In this document: positions 11,192-21,162 of the stretch, piece after piece | Layout: each line of letters opens with the position of its first letter | How positions within the stretch are numbered: the stretch's first letter is position 1 | NCBI GenBank assembly: GCA_034387635.1 | Contig: JAOANU010000010.1 | Location: 1,426,001-1,490,000, forward strand | Length of the DNA: 64,000 nucleotides | DNA from: Rhodosporidiobolus odoratus | Lineage: Eukaryota; Basidiomycota; Microbotryomycetes; Sporidiobolales; Sporidiobolaceae | Reading direction: 5' to 3' | Notes under the pieces: generated by a model | Database searches by the model: none | The model's input: only the letters and a program-made list of their open reading frames with translations | Told to the model about the DNA's origin: nothing | Position numbers and translations under genes: made by a program

Positions 11192-11849
11192 GGTGTTTCG
11201 CCGTGCAGGCGTCTCGGTGCGTAGGTCAGCGCTGAACGAGAAGCAGGAGCGGTCGACTGGGAAGCGGCTGTAATAATGGTCTTTGGCACGGCGTACGATG
11301 TAGCTGGAGCTCGTCCTGGATGAATGAGGAACCTTCTCAAAATGGATCTGGATTGTTGATTTCGTGTTTGACCTAGACTGTCTGTAATGCAATATTTGGC
11401 TTCGTTGTTAGCTACACTTCCCCGATATGGTGTTGACGCAATAGCGCGCTCCAGGGTAGGCGCGAGTGAACGAAGAGAGGTAGCTGATTCCGACGATCAG
11501 GAAAACCAGACAAAAGAAAAGGCTGAGATTGCCTGCTGATCTCCCACAGCTTTCTTACCGATAACTTGGCTGGATATAGCAGCACGGCCACATGAACAGC
11601 TGCAGGGATGCCAGGTCCGGGCCTAAGATTGGCGGTCAAGAGATTATGCTTGCTCTGCGACGGAGCTTCGCTCTTCTCTTCTTTTCCTTTTCGCTTCGGT
11701 TTTAGCTATCTCTCCCTGTAGATTGATTAGCTAGGATTGCTGTATTCGAGGTTTTCCACAGTCTTTGCAGCGTACTTGTCCGACAACTCGTACACTAGCG
11801 TTCGTGAGCTCGCCTCGACCGTCAACGTTCGACTCCGACCTCACACACC
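11192..11849. other. intergenic, divergent promoter region
   Basis: Upstream of the DUF6534 gene (minus) and of the possible small gene (plus). The frame extending the DUF6534 protein upstream to 11392 is taken as 5' UTR because the first good helix and charged N-terminus begin at 11191. Nothing else seen. Confidence 0.4.
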
Positions 11850-12347
11850 ATGTCAGCCCGTCGGCACCTCCATTCTACCTCACCCGCTCAATTTCACTAT
11901 CGGACAGAGCCTGAGTGGACGACTGAGGGGGGGTCAGAGCCTGAGTGGACGACTGAGGGGGGGTCAGTAGCGACATGGAATCGAAAATGCCAGGCATTCA
12001 ACACCAAGGGCCGGACGATTCCTGGTGCGCGGGTGAGCAGTGAGCGTGCGGAGAGATAGACGGCGTCGAGCCGCACGGAAACTGTAGCGAGAAAAAATTG
12101 AGACTTGACTACAGTTCGCGAAGAGCGGTAAGGCGAGAAGAAAGTGGTCTTCATCGCTAACAGCTCTCAGCACGCTCACTGAGGCTTGGCTGAAGGCGGC
12201 GCCGAGGAGAAAAGTCATGGGACAGTTAATGAGGCTGTCGGAGCGTCCGCGGTGCAGGAAGCCTCTCAGGCGGTGCTGAGCAATCCCATTGTCGGAGATA
12301 CAGTCGTCGGAAGCACCGGAACAGATAAGGAGCAAGCGGTGCAGTAA
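11850..12347 (+). CDS. possible small hydrophilic protein
   Basis: The best-supported part is a 3' exon from about 12173 to the TAA at 12345-12347. It encodes GLAEGGAEEKSHGTVNEAVG and about 36 further residues with strong third-position G/C bias, like fungal small stress-type (CsbD-like) proteins; I could not confirm a family. Two 5' models fit the phases: an ATG at 11975 joined by one intron from 12033, or an ATG at 11850 joined through a 13-nt exon at about 12115-12127. The second would translate the 30-bp tandem repeat as EPEWTTEGGS twice. Both rely on a ctgag acceptor. Coordinates and even reality are uncertain. Confidence 0.4.
11906..11965 (+). repeat. 30-bp perfect tandem duplication
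   Basis: Two identical adjacent 30-bp units (11906-11935 and 11936-11965), each containing gagtggacgactgagg followed by a G7 run. The unit length keeps reading frame. It is either in the 5' UTR or the first exon of the possible small gene. Confidence 0.95.
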
Positions 12348-12534
12348 TTCCATTCGACGAAGGGCGCAAGATGAAAGCGACAACGTAAGACAAGCATCAC
12401 GGGTACATACTTTTGCAAAGTCTGCACGTATCACGTATGGCGCTCGATGTACGGCCGAGGATTAGCTAGTGCTACAAGGGGGTGGACTGGGGTACAGACA
12501 AAAAAAGAGACAACATATTGGGTGAGAACCAGCG

Positions 12535-14368
12535 TTAAGCAACTTCGCCGACCTCCATCTTCTCCCACCTTGCCATCTCGCTGCTCAGACTCGGGAGCGC
12601 GCGCTTCTTCTCCGCGACTTCATCGGCGGTGTCGGGGGTATCGTTGAGGCTTAGTCTGAGAGGCGGAAGCGAGATGCCGTCTTTCGACTGGTCGAGGGCC
12701 ATGGGCACTGCCTTGCCCTCCGTCGACAGCGCCCTGGAGGTAGCGAAAGCGTCGAGGGAAGTGCCGCGAGCGGTGGCGTCGAGCTTCGGGGTAGGAAGGC
12801 GGTAGACGAGATTTAAAGGGGGAGGAGGGATACAAGAGGCGGCGGAGGTAGGGGCAATCGAGCTGGCGGGAGTGGAAAGAACGGCCGCGGACCAAGGTGA
12901 GGGACGCGCGAGCCCACTCATCGCGGCGCTCGTGCCGCCCGTCATGGCGGACTGAAGAGCGCGGCGAGCGGGAGTGAGAGGGATGACGATAGGAGGGAGA
13001 GAGCGTGCGGCGGCTGAGCCGCTGGCAGGCGAGCTCATACCGGATGCCGAGGTTGAGGCAGAGGTGGAGCGAACGAGCGAGTCGCGCGAGGTAGAGGTGG
13101 AAAAGCCGGGAAGACGGAGTGGGCCTGAATGGGGCGGGGAATGCTGGTCCGCCCGAGACGCGGGTGACGCCGACGGAAGGGGCGAGTAGTCGTCGTACGG
13201 CGCGGACGCAGGGAGCAAAGGGTGCCGAGCGTAGTGCGAAGGCGGAGGACGGGCATACTGGGGGTAAGGAACGAGGAAGGTCTGGTAAGCCGTTCCGGCA
13301 GGATAACCGTGAGCGGGATAGAGGATGGAGTGGACCGGACGATAGCCGGGCGGAGGGTAAGGCGTGTAGGCATTGCGATAGGACTCGGGCGGGGAGAGCG
13401 ACGCGTCTGTTGGTCGCGAGCCCAGGCCGTTGTGCGAGAGAGGAGGCGAGTTTGCACCGGCCGACGACCCTCTCCTGGACGCCGAGTCGCCGACTTCTTC
13501 GCTATCGAAACTAAGACGACGATGTTTGCCGCTGAACGACACGCGTCTCTCATGATCTCCTGCAAAGCTGCCGTCCGCTGCATCTGTGAGGAGGACAGAA
13601 AACGGACGCTTGGATGTGGACGGGTTGGCGCCAGCCCTGACACGATCGCCTTGAACGAGGCGGTCGGCCACCTGTGCGAGTTTGTTGAGCTCTGGCTGGG
13701 AGAGCTCGAGGCGACGGGCGAGCGTGTTGACTTCGCGGCGAAGGCGGGCAATCTCGCCGTGGTTCTTCTCCAACGCCGTCAGACCGCTGTGGGGATGGCA
13801 AGGCATACCGATAAACATCGGTACAAAGTGGGGAGAAAGAGCTAATACGTACACAGGTCCGCTGCTCGATTCTTCGTAGACGCAAGTCAAACCTCGAAGG
13901 GAGCCTGGAGGCGGTGAAAAGGAACGGTCAGCCGGACTTTGCCGGTGGGGGACAGCGACGAACGTACAGTTTGAGCAAGGCTGGAGACGGTCACATTTCT
14001 GCTTCCTGTGCGGGCAAAAAGGGGTTCAGCGATCAGCCAAGAATGGGGAAGGAAGGCGGATTAATGCACCTCGTCCGACAACTCTGACAGTTCCTGATGC
14101 CGGTGGAGCGCTTCTTGCGCTTGACAGCAGGCTTGCTGACCTTCTGCTTGACCGGTAGAGGGGGTGGAGGCGACGACCCGGCGCGTCCAAAGTCCTTGTA
14201 GCGCTCCGCAAGGCGTGCGGAGGTAGCGGGAGCGGGAGGATCCGGAGAAGGACGACTTGCATCGTCTGGAGCGTCGGCGTTGGGTGATGAGGGTGGAGTG
14301 AGCATCCTCTGCAGCCTTGCACGACTCGAGTGAAGCCAAGAGGGTGAAGAGAGGTCCACAAAGGCCAT
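12535..14368 (-). CDS. Zn2Cys6 transcription regulator, paralogue of the gene at 1-1163
   Basis: Exons (minus) 14070..14368, 13968..14005, 13853..13904, 12535..13786 give 546 residues. A Pro/Ser-rich start and a basic stretch lead into the cluster with ligands C94, C97, C104, C110, C113 and C120 (spacing 2-6-5-2-6). The linker GLTALEKNHGEIARLRREVN, nearly identical to that of the first gene in this window, follows at once. The remainder is a long Ser/Pro/Ala-rich region with FLVPYPQYARPPPSHYARH and similar low-complexity text; no fungal-specific TF domain was seen. Two introns sit at the same codons and phases as in the first gene, proving common descent; an extra intron splits the cluster between R100 and K101. 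The start ATG was chosen because upstream frames lack similarity. The gene is divergent from MSH5, with about 450 bp between starts. Confidence 0.88.
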
Positions 14369-14820
14369 GCGAGGAACCAAGCCGTCTTTCGGAGGGTCTT
14401 CCCCGAAGTCTGTGACCGAAGTGTCCTGCGCGGCAGATTTTTCCGTTAAGCATGCCTCCACTACACAGCCTGCAAGCAATACACAAGCCTATGGAGAGAG
14501 CACTGGCCGTTGGTGCTCCTCTTCTACACGGCGCCTATACAAACGCTCGAGCTGTGCAGACATCACCCTCAGCATTGCTGTGCCCATGATTCCGTGGACC
14601 GGCAAGGAGCGTGCAGACTCCAAGATTTCAGACGGGATTCCCGTACCCCGCTGACGGACTTGCTAGTCGCTTATGGTTGGCCGATGATGAATCTGCAAAG
14701 TGCCAAAGATGGCGCCACACATCTAATCAGAAGGGGTACTGGTCAAGCAAGGTCAAGGGATCAATCTCGGAGAGAAAAAACTTTGTACGGCTTTTTGTCA
14801 GCAGGGACTGCACGGACGCC
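14369..14820. other. divergent promoter, zinc-cluster gene / MSH5
   Basis: About 450 bp between two divergent start codons. A shared promoter is likely. I saw no clear TATA box or named operator. Confidence 0.4.
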
Positions 14821-17800
14821 ATGTCAGGCCATACAGAATTTGCGTACACGCATCGGGAGCAACCGCCGTCGCAACACGCTGCCGCATTCGCTGCCCCTTC
14901 TCCCGCGCCGTCCTCTTCGTCCCGCCGAAATCAGACCTCACAACCAGCACGCCAGGTCCGCTTCGGTTCCGATCGAGTATACTCGCAAGCTCAGAGTACT
15001 ACTAGTCAAGGCGACGAATCGCAGGAGGCGGGCATCGAAGACCTGGATGACGACGTGAACAAGGGCGGCGTTCTCGCCATCTCGAGCATCAAGAACAAGC
15101 TGGGCTGCTGTTACTACGAGCCAGAGACGCAGAAGCTTCGATTCATCGAAGACCAAGCCGAATCGAGCAGCTGGGATCTTACCACCCTGAGTGCGTCTTC
15201 CTCCTCAGCACAGGTACTTCTCCCAAGCGCCGCTTATTCCCCGCGCGAGCGCTCGCAGTCCTCGAACAGCTCTTGCCCACCACCGTACTCACTTCTTCCT
15301 CCGCCGACGTCGACTTCCTCTCCTCGCTCGAAGGCACTCTTTCTACTTTACCTGTTTCCGCTTCTTCCAGTTCCGCCACGTCCGACAGCTCGGGCGATGT
15401 GCCGGTCAAGCTCGAGTATCGCCCTACGCGCGAGTTTTACGCTGGTCAAGGAAGGCTCGCTTTGTCCGAGCTGCACGTCGCTGAGGGCGGCATTTACCTC
15501 GAGCAAGAGGACCAGTCGGAGACGCTTGCGGCTGGAAGTCCTGTGGATGACGACGAGTATGGAAGCGAGGACGACAGGGATACCTACGCTTTCGGGCCAA
15601 GGAGGAAGAAGAGAAGGGTCGGCGGTGCTACATTCGAAGGAGACCGCTTGAGGAGGAACCGCGAGCTCCGCTTGGAGGGTTTCCTAAACGGACTCAATGC
15701 TAGCCCAGTCACGGTTCCTCCATTTCCATCTCTTGCTCGTACTACTTGCTCACGACTGTGCCCGTAGCTCGGCTGTGCTGGTGCGCTTCTAACAACCGTT
15801 TCAAGATCGAGTTCTTCTGCCGGAGAATTGGATGGCGAAGGCTTTGAGGTGACCGGCCTGGAGCTGCTTAAGCTGTACGCACTCACTTTGCTTACGAGCG
15901 TACTCCAGCTCAGCTGATCGCTGCTCACAGTGACAAGCTCATGCATATCAATTCGGATGCGCTTGCGTCCGCACCTTCGTTTCCGTTTTTCGCACGGTCA
16001 TGCCGCTCACTTTTCGTGCCGCAGCTCGCTACAAATCTTCTCAGACGAGTCTCATGCCTCGATGCACACAACAGCGACGAAGGAGGGTCTCTCGCTCTTC
16101 GGTGCGGATCATTCTACTCGCTTTCCTGATCGAGCACCCCTGAGGCTCGTTACGCAGGCATCGTCAACGTCGCTCGGACCCCACTCGGCCGGCTTCTCAT
16201 GAAGCAGTGGTTCATTCGTCCTAGTCTTGAGCTGATGGTCATCGAGAAGCGCCACCTCGCTGTTGAATGCTTCCTTCGTTCTGAGAACCGTTCGCTTTGC
16301 CTGCCTTCCGCGTACTCCACATCGTGCATTGACAACGAGGACTACCCACGCAGACCACATCGTCGACGCGATACAAAGCAACTTCCGCCTCATCAAGAAT
16401 ACGCCCCGAGTCTTGAAGAGCCTGGCGAGCGGGAGGGGAGGATTGAAAGATTGGCAGACGATGTGGCAGGTACGTTCCTTCTCGCTGTTGTCAATATCCC
16501 ACGGTTGTTGACGCACGTATTGCAGGTGCTCTACGGCTCGATCATGATCCGCGACGCGGCCCTCAATCTCGTTCACAGGAAAGGGGTCGAGGTTGTTCAT
16601 AAGGTGCTGCTTGCTATGGGTTGGAGCTGTATCTTCATCGCCGCTTACCATTTGAACGCCGCAGCTGCTCGACTCTTTTGATCCGCTTGCTTTCCAGGAT
16701 ATCGGCAGCATGATCAACGACATTGTCCGTTCCACTTTTCTTCCCCCCTCTACCTGCAGCTGACGTCGAATGATCGCTTGGCCCCAGATCGACTGGGAAG
16801 AGTCAGCGCTTCAGAAAGGCCGCGTTTGCGTCTGCCCCGGAGTTGATGCCGACCTCGATGACTGGCGGCGTCAGCTCAACGGCCTTTCCTCTTTACTTGT
16901 GCGCTTCTCTTCCTTCTCCCGTCGAGACCTTCTGGCCTCTGTTTGGAGTCATACTGACTAGCGCCGACTCTGCAGTCGAAAGTCGCGGACTCCATCTCGG
17001 CAACCCTGCCCGCGTCGCTCGGCGTAGCGGAACTTTCGCTCGTCTACTTCCCCCAGCTCGGCTACCTCATTACCATTCCTTACGAGCCGGAAGTCGCCGT
17101 TGCGGGTAAGTACGACGAAGCTGGCTGGGACTTTCAGGTGCGCCACGGTCGGTTCCGCTATATCTCGAGATTGCAAGTTAACGAAAAGACGGGCAGTTTG
17201 TCACGGAGCTCAGGGCGTACTTCAAGAGCGACAAGTGCTACGACCTCGACAAGCATATCGGGGATCTACATAGCTTCATTGCTGGTATGTGCTAGTTTTT
17301 GGGGTCGTCGACGAGGGTCGTGGCTGACCTTCCTAATTTGACTTTCCTTCATTTCTGAGCAACCCACAGACAAGGAGATTGAGATTGGTACGCGCATCTC
17401 ACACTGAAGCTACTTCTGCCTCCCAGCTTGGTGGACAAAAGCTGACTGCCAGTGATCTTGCAATCTTGCACCATGCAGTTCACGCCCTCCTCATCCACCT
17501 CCTCACCGTCACCGACCAACTCCACTGCTCAATTGCCGCGATCAGCGAGCTCGACTGTCTCATAGCGTTTGCGGAAGCGAGCAGGCTTTACGAGTGGAAC
17601 AGCCCCGAGATGGTCGAGGAGCCGAAATGCGAGATTGTCGGGTGCGTTGCGTTCCCTCTCTCCCCTTGCCCTCGTTTCCATGGCAGCATTCCCACATTGC
17701 CGGACTGCCATGGAGTTGAGCAGGACTGGCTGACAGGCGAGGCTGTGCAGGGGTCGCCACCCTTTGGCGGAATTGTGCGTCGAGTCTTTCGTCAGAAACG

Positions 17801-19410
17801 ATACCTACCTTGTACGTTCTCGTTCGTCTGCAACACTTGGGGCTCATACGTGCCCCTTCTGTCCTTTCTTTCTCTCGGGCTCACGACTCCTTTGGTAGGT
17901 CGGCGGTCAAGGCGCGCCCGACTCGGCTTTAAAGCAAGAGGACGACATCAAGCCCCTTCTTTCGGACGACGACAACGAGGCGGGAATGGCGATGGCGGTC
18001 GATGCGCCCGCCGAGGTTAAGAAAGCTGGGGAGAAGGGAAAGGCTATGCTCATCATCACTGGCGCCAACTTCAGCGGCAAGAGTGTTTATCTTAAGCAGG
18101 TTGCGCTGATTGTTTTCCTGGCTCACGTCGGTGCGTCACTTCGCTTCGTTTTCCCCTCTTTCACATTAGCAGGCTACAGGGAAGCTTGCATTGTACCCTT
18201 GAGTGTGCGAAGCTATCACCTGTTCCGCCGAGGACTGACTGTACCACCTTCTTCACTTTTCACTCCCTTTTGACGCACAGGCTGCTTCGTTCCCGCCGAG
18301 TCAGCCACTATCGGTCTCACCGACCGTATCATGACGCGCGTGTCGACGAGGGAGTCTGTCACTAGGGTGGGTTTGTGGTTATCTGCCATAGCTCTTCTTC
18401 TTCCCTCGCCGGCGAAGGTCAACAGCTGAGTGGGCACTCATGCGGATCTCGCAGGGAGCATCTGCATTCATGATCGACTTGCAACAAGTCTCGTAGGCTC
18501 AGCTTCCCATCGATTCGTGTCCCGCCGCACAGGCGGTAACCCTGACCACATCCCGCCGCTTTCCCAGATTCCTCCTTCGCAACCTCACCCCTTCCTCCCT
18601 CATTCTCCTCGACGAATTCGGCAAAGGGACCGAAGCTGACGACGGAGCCGGACTCTTTTGCGGTGTGATCGAGTATTTGGTCAGTTTGGGGAGGGAGATG
18701 CCAAGGGTCGTGGTGGCGACGCATTTTCAGCGTTCGTTGCGATCGTTCTTCTTCCGTTCCGCACCATAAACGGCACGCATCGCTTTGTTAGCTGACGTTG
18801 ACCCTGTCCCGTGTGCTCCAACCGCCCTGGCGCCCACCTTCTTGCCCCTTGTCATTCTGCGCAAGTCAGACGTCTTCCTCAACGGTCTACTCTCGCGCCG
18901 TCTTCCCTGCGTCGAACTCGCTCATATGGAGATTCACGTAGCTGAGGAACAAGAGCTATCCGCTAGCGGGGCGAGCGGCAGCAGCAGCAACATGAAGAGT
19001 AAAAGCGAGATTGAGAACTTGACGTATCTCTATCGGTCTGTCTCGTTTTCCGTCGGTATTCCACTCGATTTCTTCTGTGCAGGACACGCGGGGAGCAACG
19101 TCGCTGACGGGATTGACGGAGTTTTCGCAGCCTGTCACCTGGTCTAAGTCTCTCCTCGCATGCCTCGGCCTGCGCGTCTCTCTTCGGCCTTCCCCTCCCT
19201 ATCGTTCAGCGCGCATCTTACATCACTCACCTCCTCTCCACCTTTGAGCTAGACGCTCTGAACCTCGAAGAGCTCAGCGAGAAGGAAAAAGAACAGGTCA
19301 AGGAGGGAGAGAGGGCGGGGAGAGGGGTTTTGGGATGGGAGTTGGGAGAGGGGATGGAGGTGGGGGAGTTGGAGGGGCTGATCAAGGAGGCGTTGGGGCA
19401 GGGGGGGTGA
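14821..19410 (+). CDS. MSH5: MutS homologue 5, meiotic crossover protein
   Basis: Twenty-one exons: 14821..15190, 15259..15707, 15768..15874, 15931..15966, 16025..16101, 16158..16289, 16354..16469, 16526..16603, 16698..16724, 16788..16898, 16976..17137, 17197..17284, 17370..17387, 17479..17641, 17751..17811, 17899..18130, 18281..18366, 18455..18487, 18533..18731, 18870..19035, 19131..19410; 996 residues. With MSH4 it forms the MutSgamma clamp that stabilises Holliday junctions in meiosis. Family signatures are VLAISSIKNKLGCCYYEPE, INSDALASLQIFSDESH, Walker A GANFSGKS (720-727), the FVPAESATIGLTDRI block, FMIDLQQ, and Walker B ILLDEFGKGT (about 805-814). A Ser/Asp-rich N-terminus and an acidic insertion of about 45 residues just before the P-loop are lineage-specific. 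Exons 9 and 13 have 27 and 18 nt and many donors are poor (gtcacg, gtctcg, gtctgt). Every junction is phase-consistent. Confidence 0.95.
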
Positions 19411-19879
19411 ACGTGAGGGGGAGGAGTGAGTTTGCGAAGGTTGCGGCAGGATCAATTTAAAGTCAGAGAAAAAAGCTTGAAGTTGCTTGTAGCGGTGCCG
19501 GTGCATGCTTTTGTCATTTCAGATTGCGTTACTATACGAGGCCCATTTCCCGAATAGTGATGGGATCACGAGATGTGATGGGGAGAGACTTGGACTTGGC
19601 GGCTGAGAGAAGTTGAAGCTGAGCTTCCCTTTGGCGAGAGTGAAGCTGAGATCGGTTGGTTCCTCCCCCTTCTTCACAGGTAACAATGTCCACTGTCAAG
19701 GGTATGTCCATCGCCTAGCATTCTCTAGCGTACTACCTTGCTGACAGTCTTGCTCTCATGCTCTCCCGTCACTTTGTCCACTCGCCAACTTCATCAAAAC
19801 TCGCCAATTCATTTCATCCACAACAACCTTTGCTTGAACACTATCTGAACCGCCACGCGATCGCTTGTGCCTCTCGACT
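19411..19879. other. RPL25 upstream region / 5' UTR
   Basis: Between MSH5 and RPL25. An ATG at 19686 begins a five-codon frame (MSTVK) immediately followed by a plausible donor (gtatgt). It could be an alternative first exon, a uORF or a 5' UTR intron; I chose the ATG at 19880 for the ribosomal protein. Confidence 0.4.
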
Positions 19880-20921
19880 ATGTCTGCCTCGACTCGAACA
19901 GCCGCCGCGAAGCCGCAGGACGCTAAGGCTAAGGTCCGCTTCGCCTCCCCATTCTCGCCCTCCCTTCTCTCGCTCTCTCGCCGCACGCTCGATACAGGAA
20001 GTCTGCGATAGTAAGGCTGATGTATGGATGATTTGGGTATGGACAGGCCGCGAAGAAGGCCGCCCTCAAGGGTGCGCAGGGCTCCAAGCTCGCGAAGGTC
20101 AGGATGAGCGTTACGTTCCACCGGTACGTTCTTCTTGCTGTATCGCCTGTCTTGGGGCTCCATTCCGTGCGATCCGCAGAAGAGAGCGGCGAAACTGACG
20201 ACGATGTGACCTTGTTCTGCCCCACTTTACCTTCTTCCCGACTGTCCGCCTACTCCTGCCGGCTCCTGCATCCTCCCTTGCTTGCCCTGTCGCCGACATG
20301 ACTACGCCGATCCCAACGTAATAGCCCCAAGACCCTCGCGCTCCCCCGCCAGCCCAAGTACCAGCGCAAGGCTGTCCACTCGCTCCCCCGCATGGACGCC
20401 TACCGCACCGTCATCCACCCTCTCAACACCGAGTCGGCCATGAAGAAGATCGAGGAGCACAACACCCTCGTCTTCATTGTTGACGTCAAGGCCAACAAGA
20501 GGCAGATCAAGGAGGCCGTTCGCAAGCTCTACGACGTCAAGGCCCTCAAGATCAACACCCTCATCCGGTGAGTTTGCGAGCGAGCGGATATGCGAGCCGT
20601 CCTTTATATCCCCCACGTGTTTTGCCTCCCTTACCCTGAGTGGAAGCGAGGCCGGGGATTTTACATCTGGTCGTGATTACAGCATGAGAATGGGTTTGCT
20701 GACCTGTTTTGTGTGGCTGTCCCTCTTCCCCTCGTTCTTGCGCGGTTCCGTGATGGCCAGTCCTGACGGCCGCAAGAAGGCGTTTGTTCGTCTCGAGGCG
20801 GACGTTGATGCCCTCGACGTTGCCAACAAGGTGCGTTTTCTCCTTGCTCTTTCTTTCTTCCTCACGCTTTTCTATTTACTTACGCATCGTCCTGCTCGTC
20901 GCGCAGATTGGCTTCATCTAA
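19880..20921 (+). CDS. RPL25: 60S ribosomal protein uL23 (L25/L23a)
   Basis: Exons 19880..19933, 20047..20123, 20325..20567, 20761..20830, 20907..20921 give 152 residues. It lies at the peptide exit tunnel and is a docking site for the signal recognition particle. A basic Ala/Lys-rich N-terminal extension leads into [20 protein letters not shown], then [51 protein letters not shown] and the terminal NKIGFI, all invariant family blocks. Introns 2 and 3 are about 200 nt, far longer than the local norm, as is common in ribosomal protein genes. I searched them for snoRNA C/D boxes and found none convincing. The last exon encodes only IGFI and the stop. Confidence 0.95.
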
Positions 20922-21162
20922 GCGTCTCTGGTCTGAAGTGGAGCTGTTCTTTTCTCGGTCTTGTTTTCTGAGGGTTGTAGAGCTTGCTTCTCTGCGATCT
21001 TTGACGGGACTGAAAGAGGGTGGTTTTGCGAACGAAGAAGGGGTTTCGCGGCATTCGCACACTGTCCGCAGAGAGATCGTCGCTGGACAGAATGGGAATA
21101 GAAAGAAGTCACGGAAGCCCCACCATCCTTTTTCTTGTCCTTCTGCGGCTCCTTCGCTTTTC

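Noticed and set aside
12033..12172. 13-nt exon at about 12115-12127 as the only valid model for the small gene
   Set aside because: An equally phase-consistent model without it exists, so it is mentioned but not called.
19934..20760. Possible intron-encoded snoRNAs in RPL25
   Set aside because: Introns 2 and 3 are long, but I found no paired C and D boxes or H/ACA hairpins I could defend.
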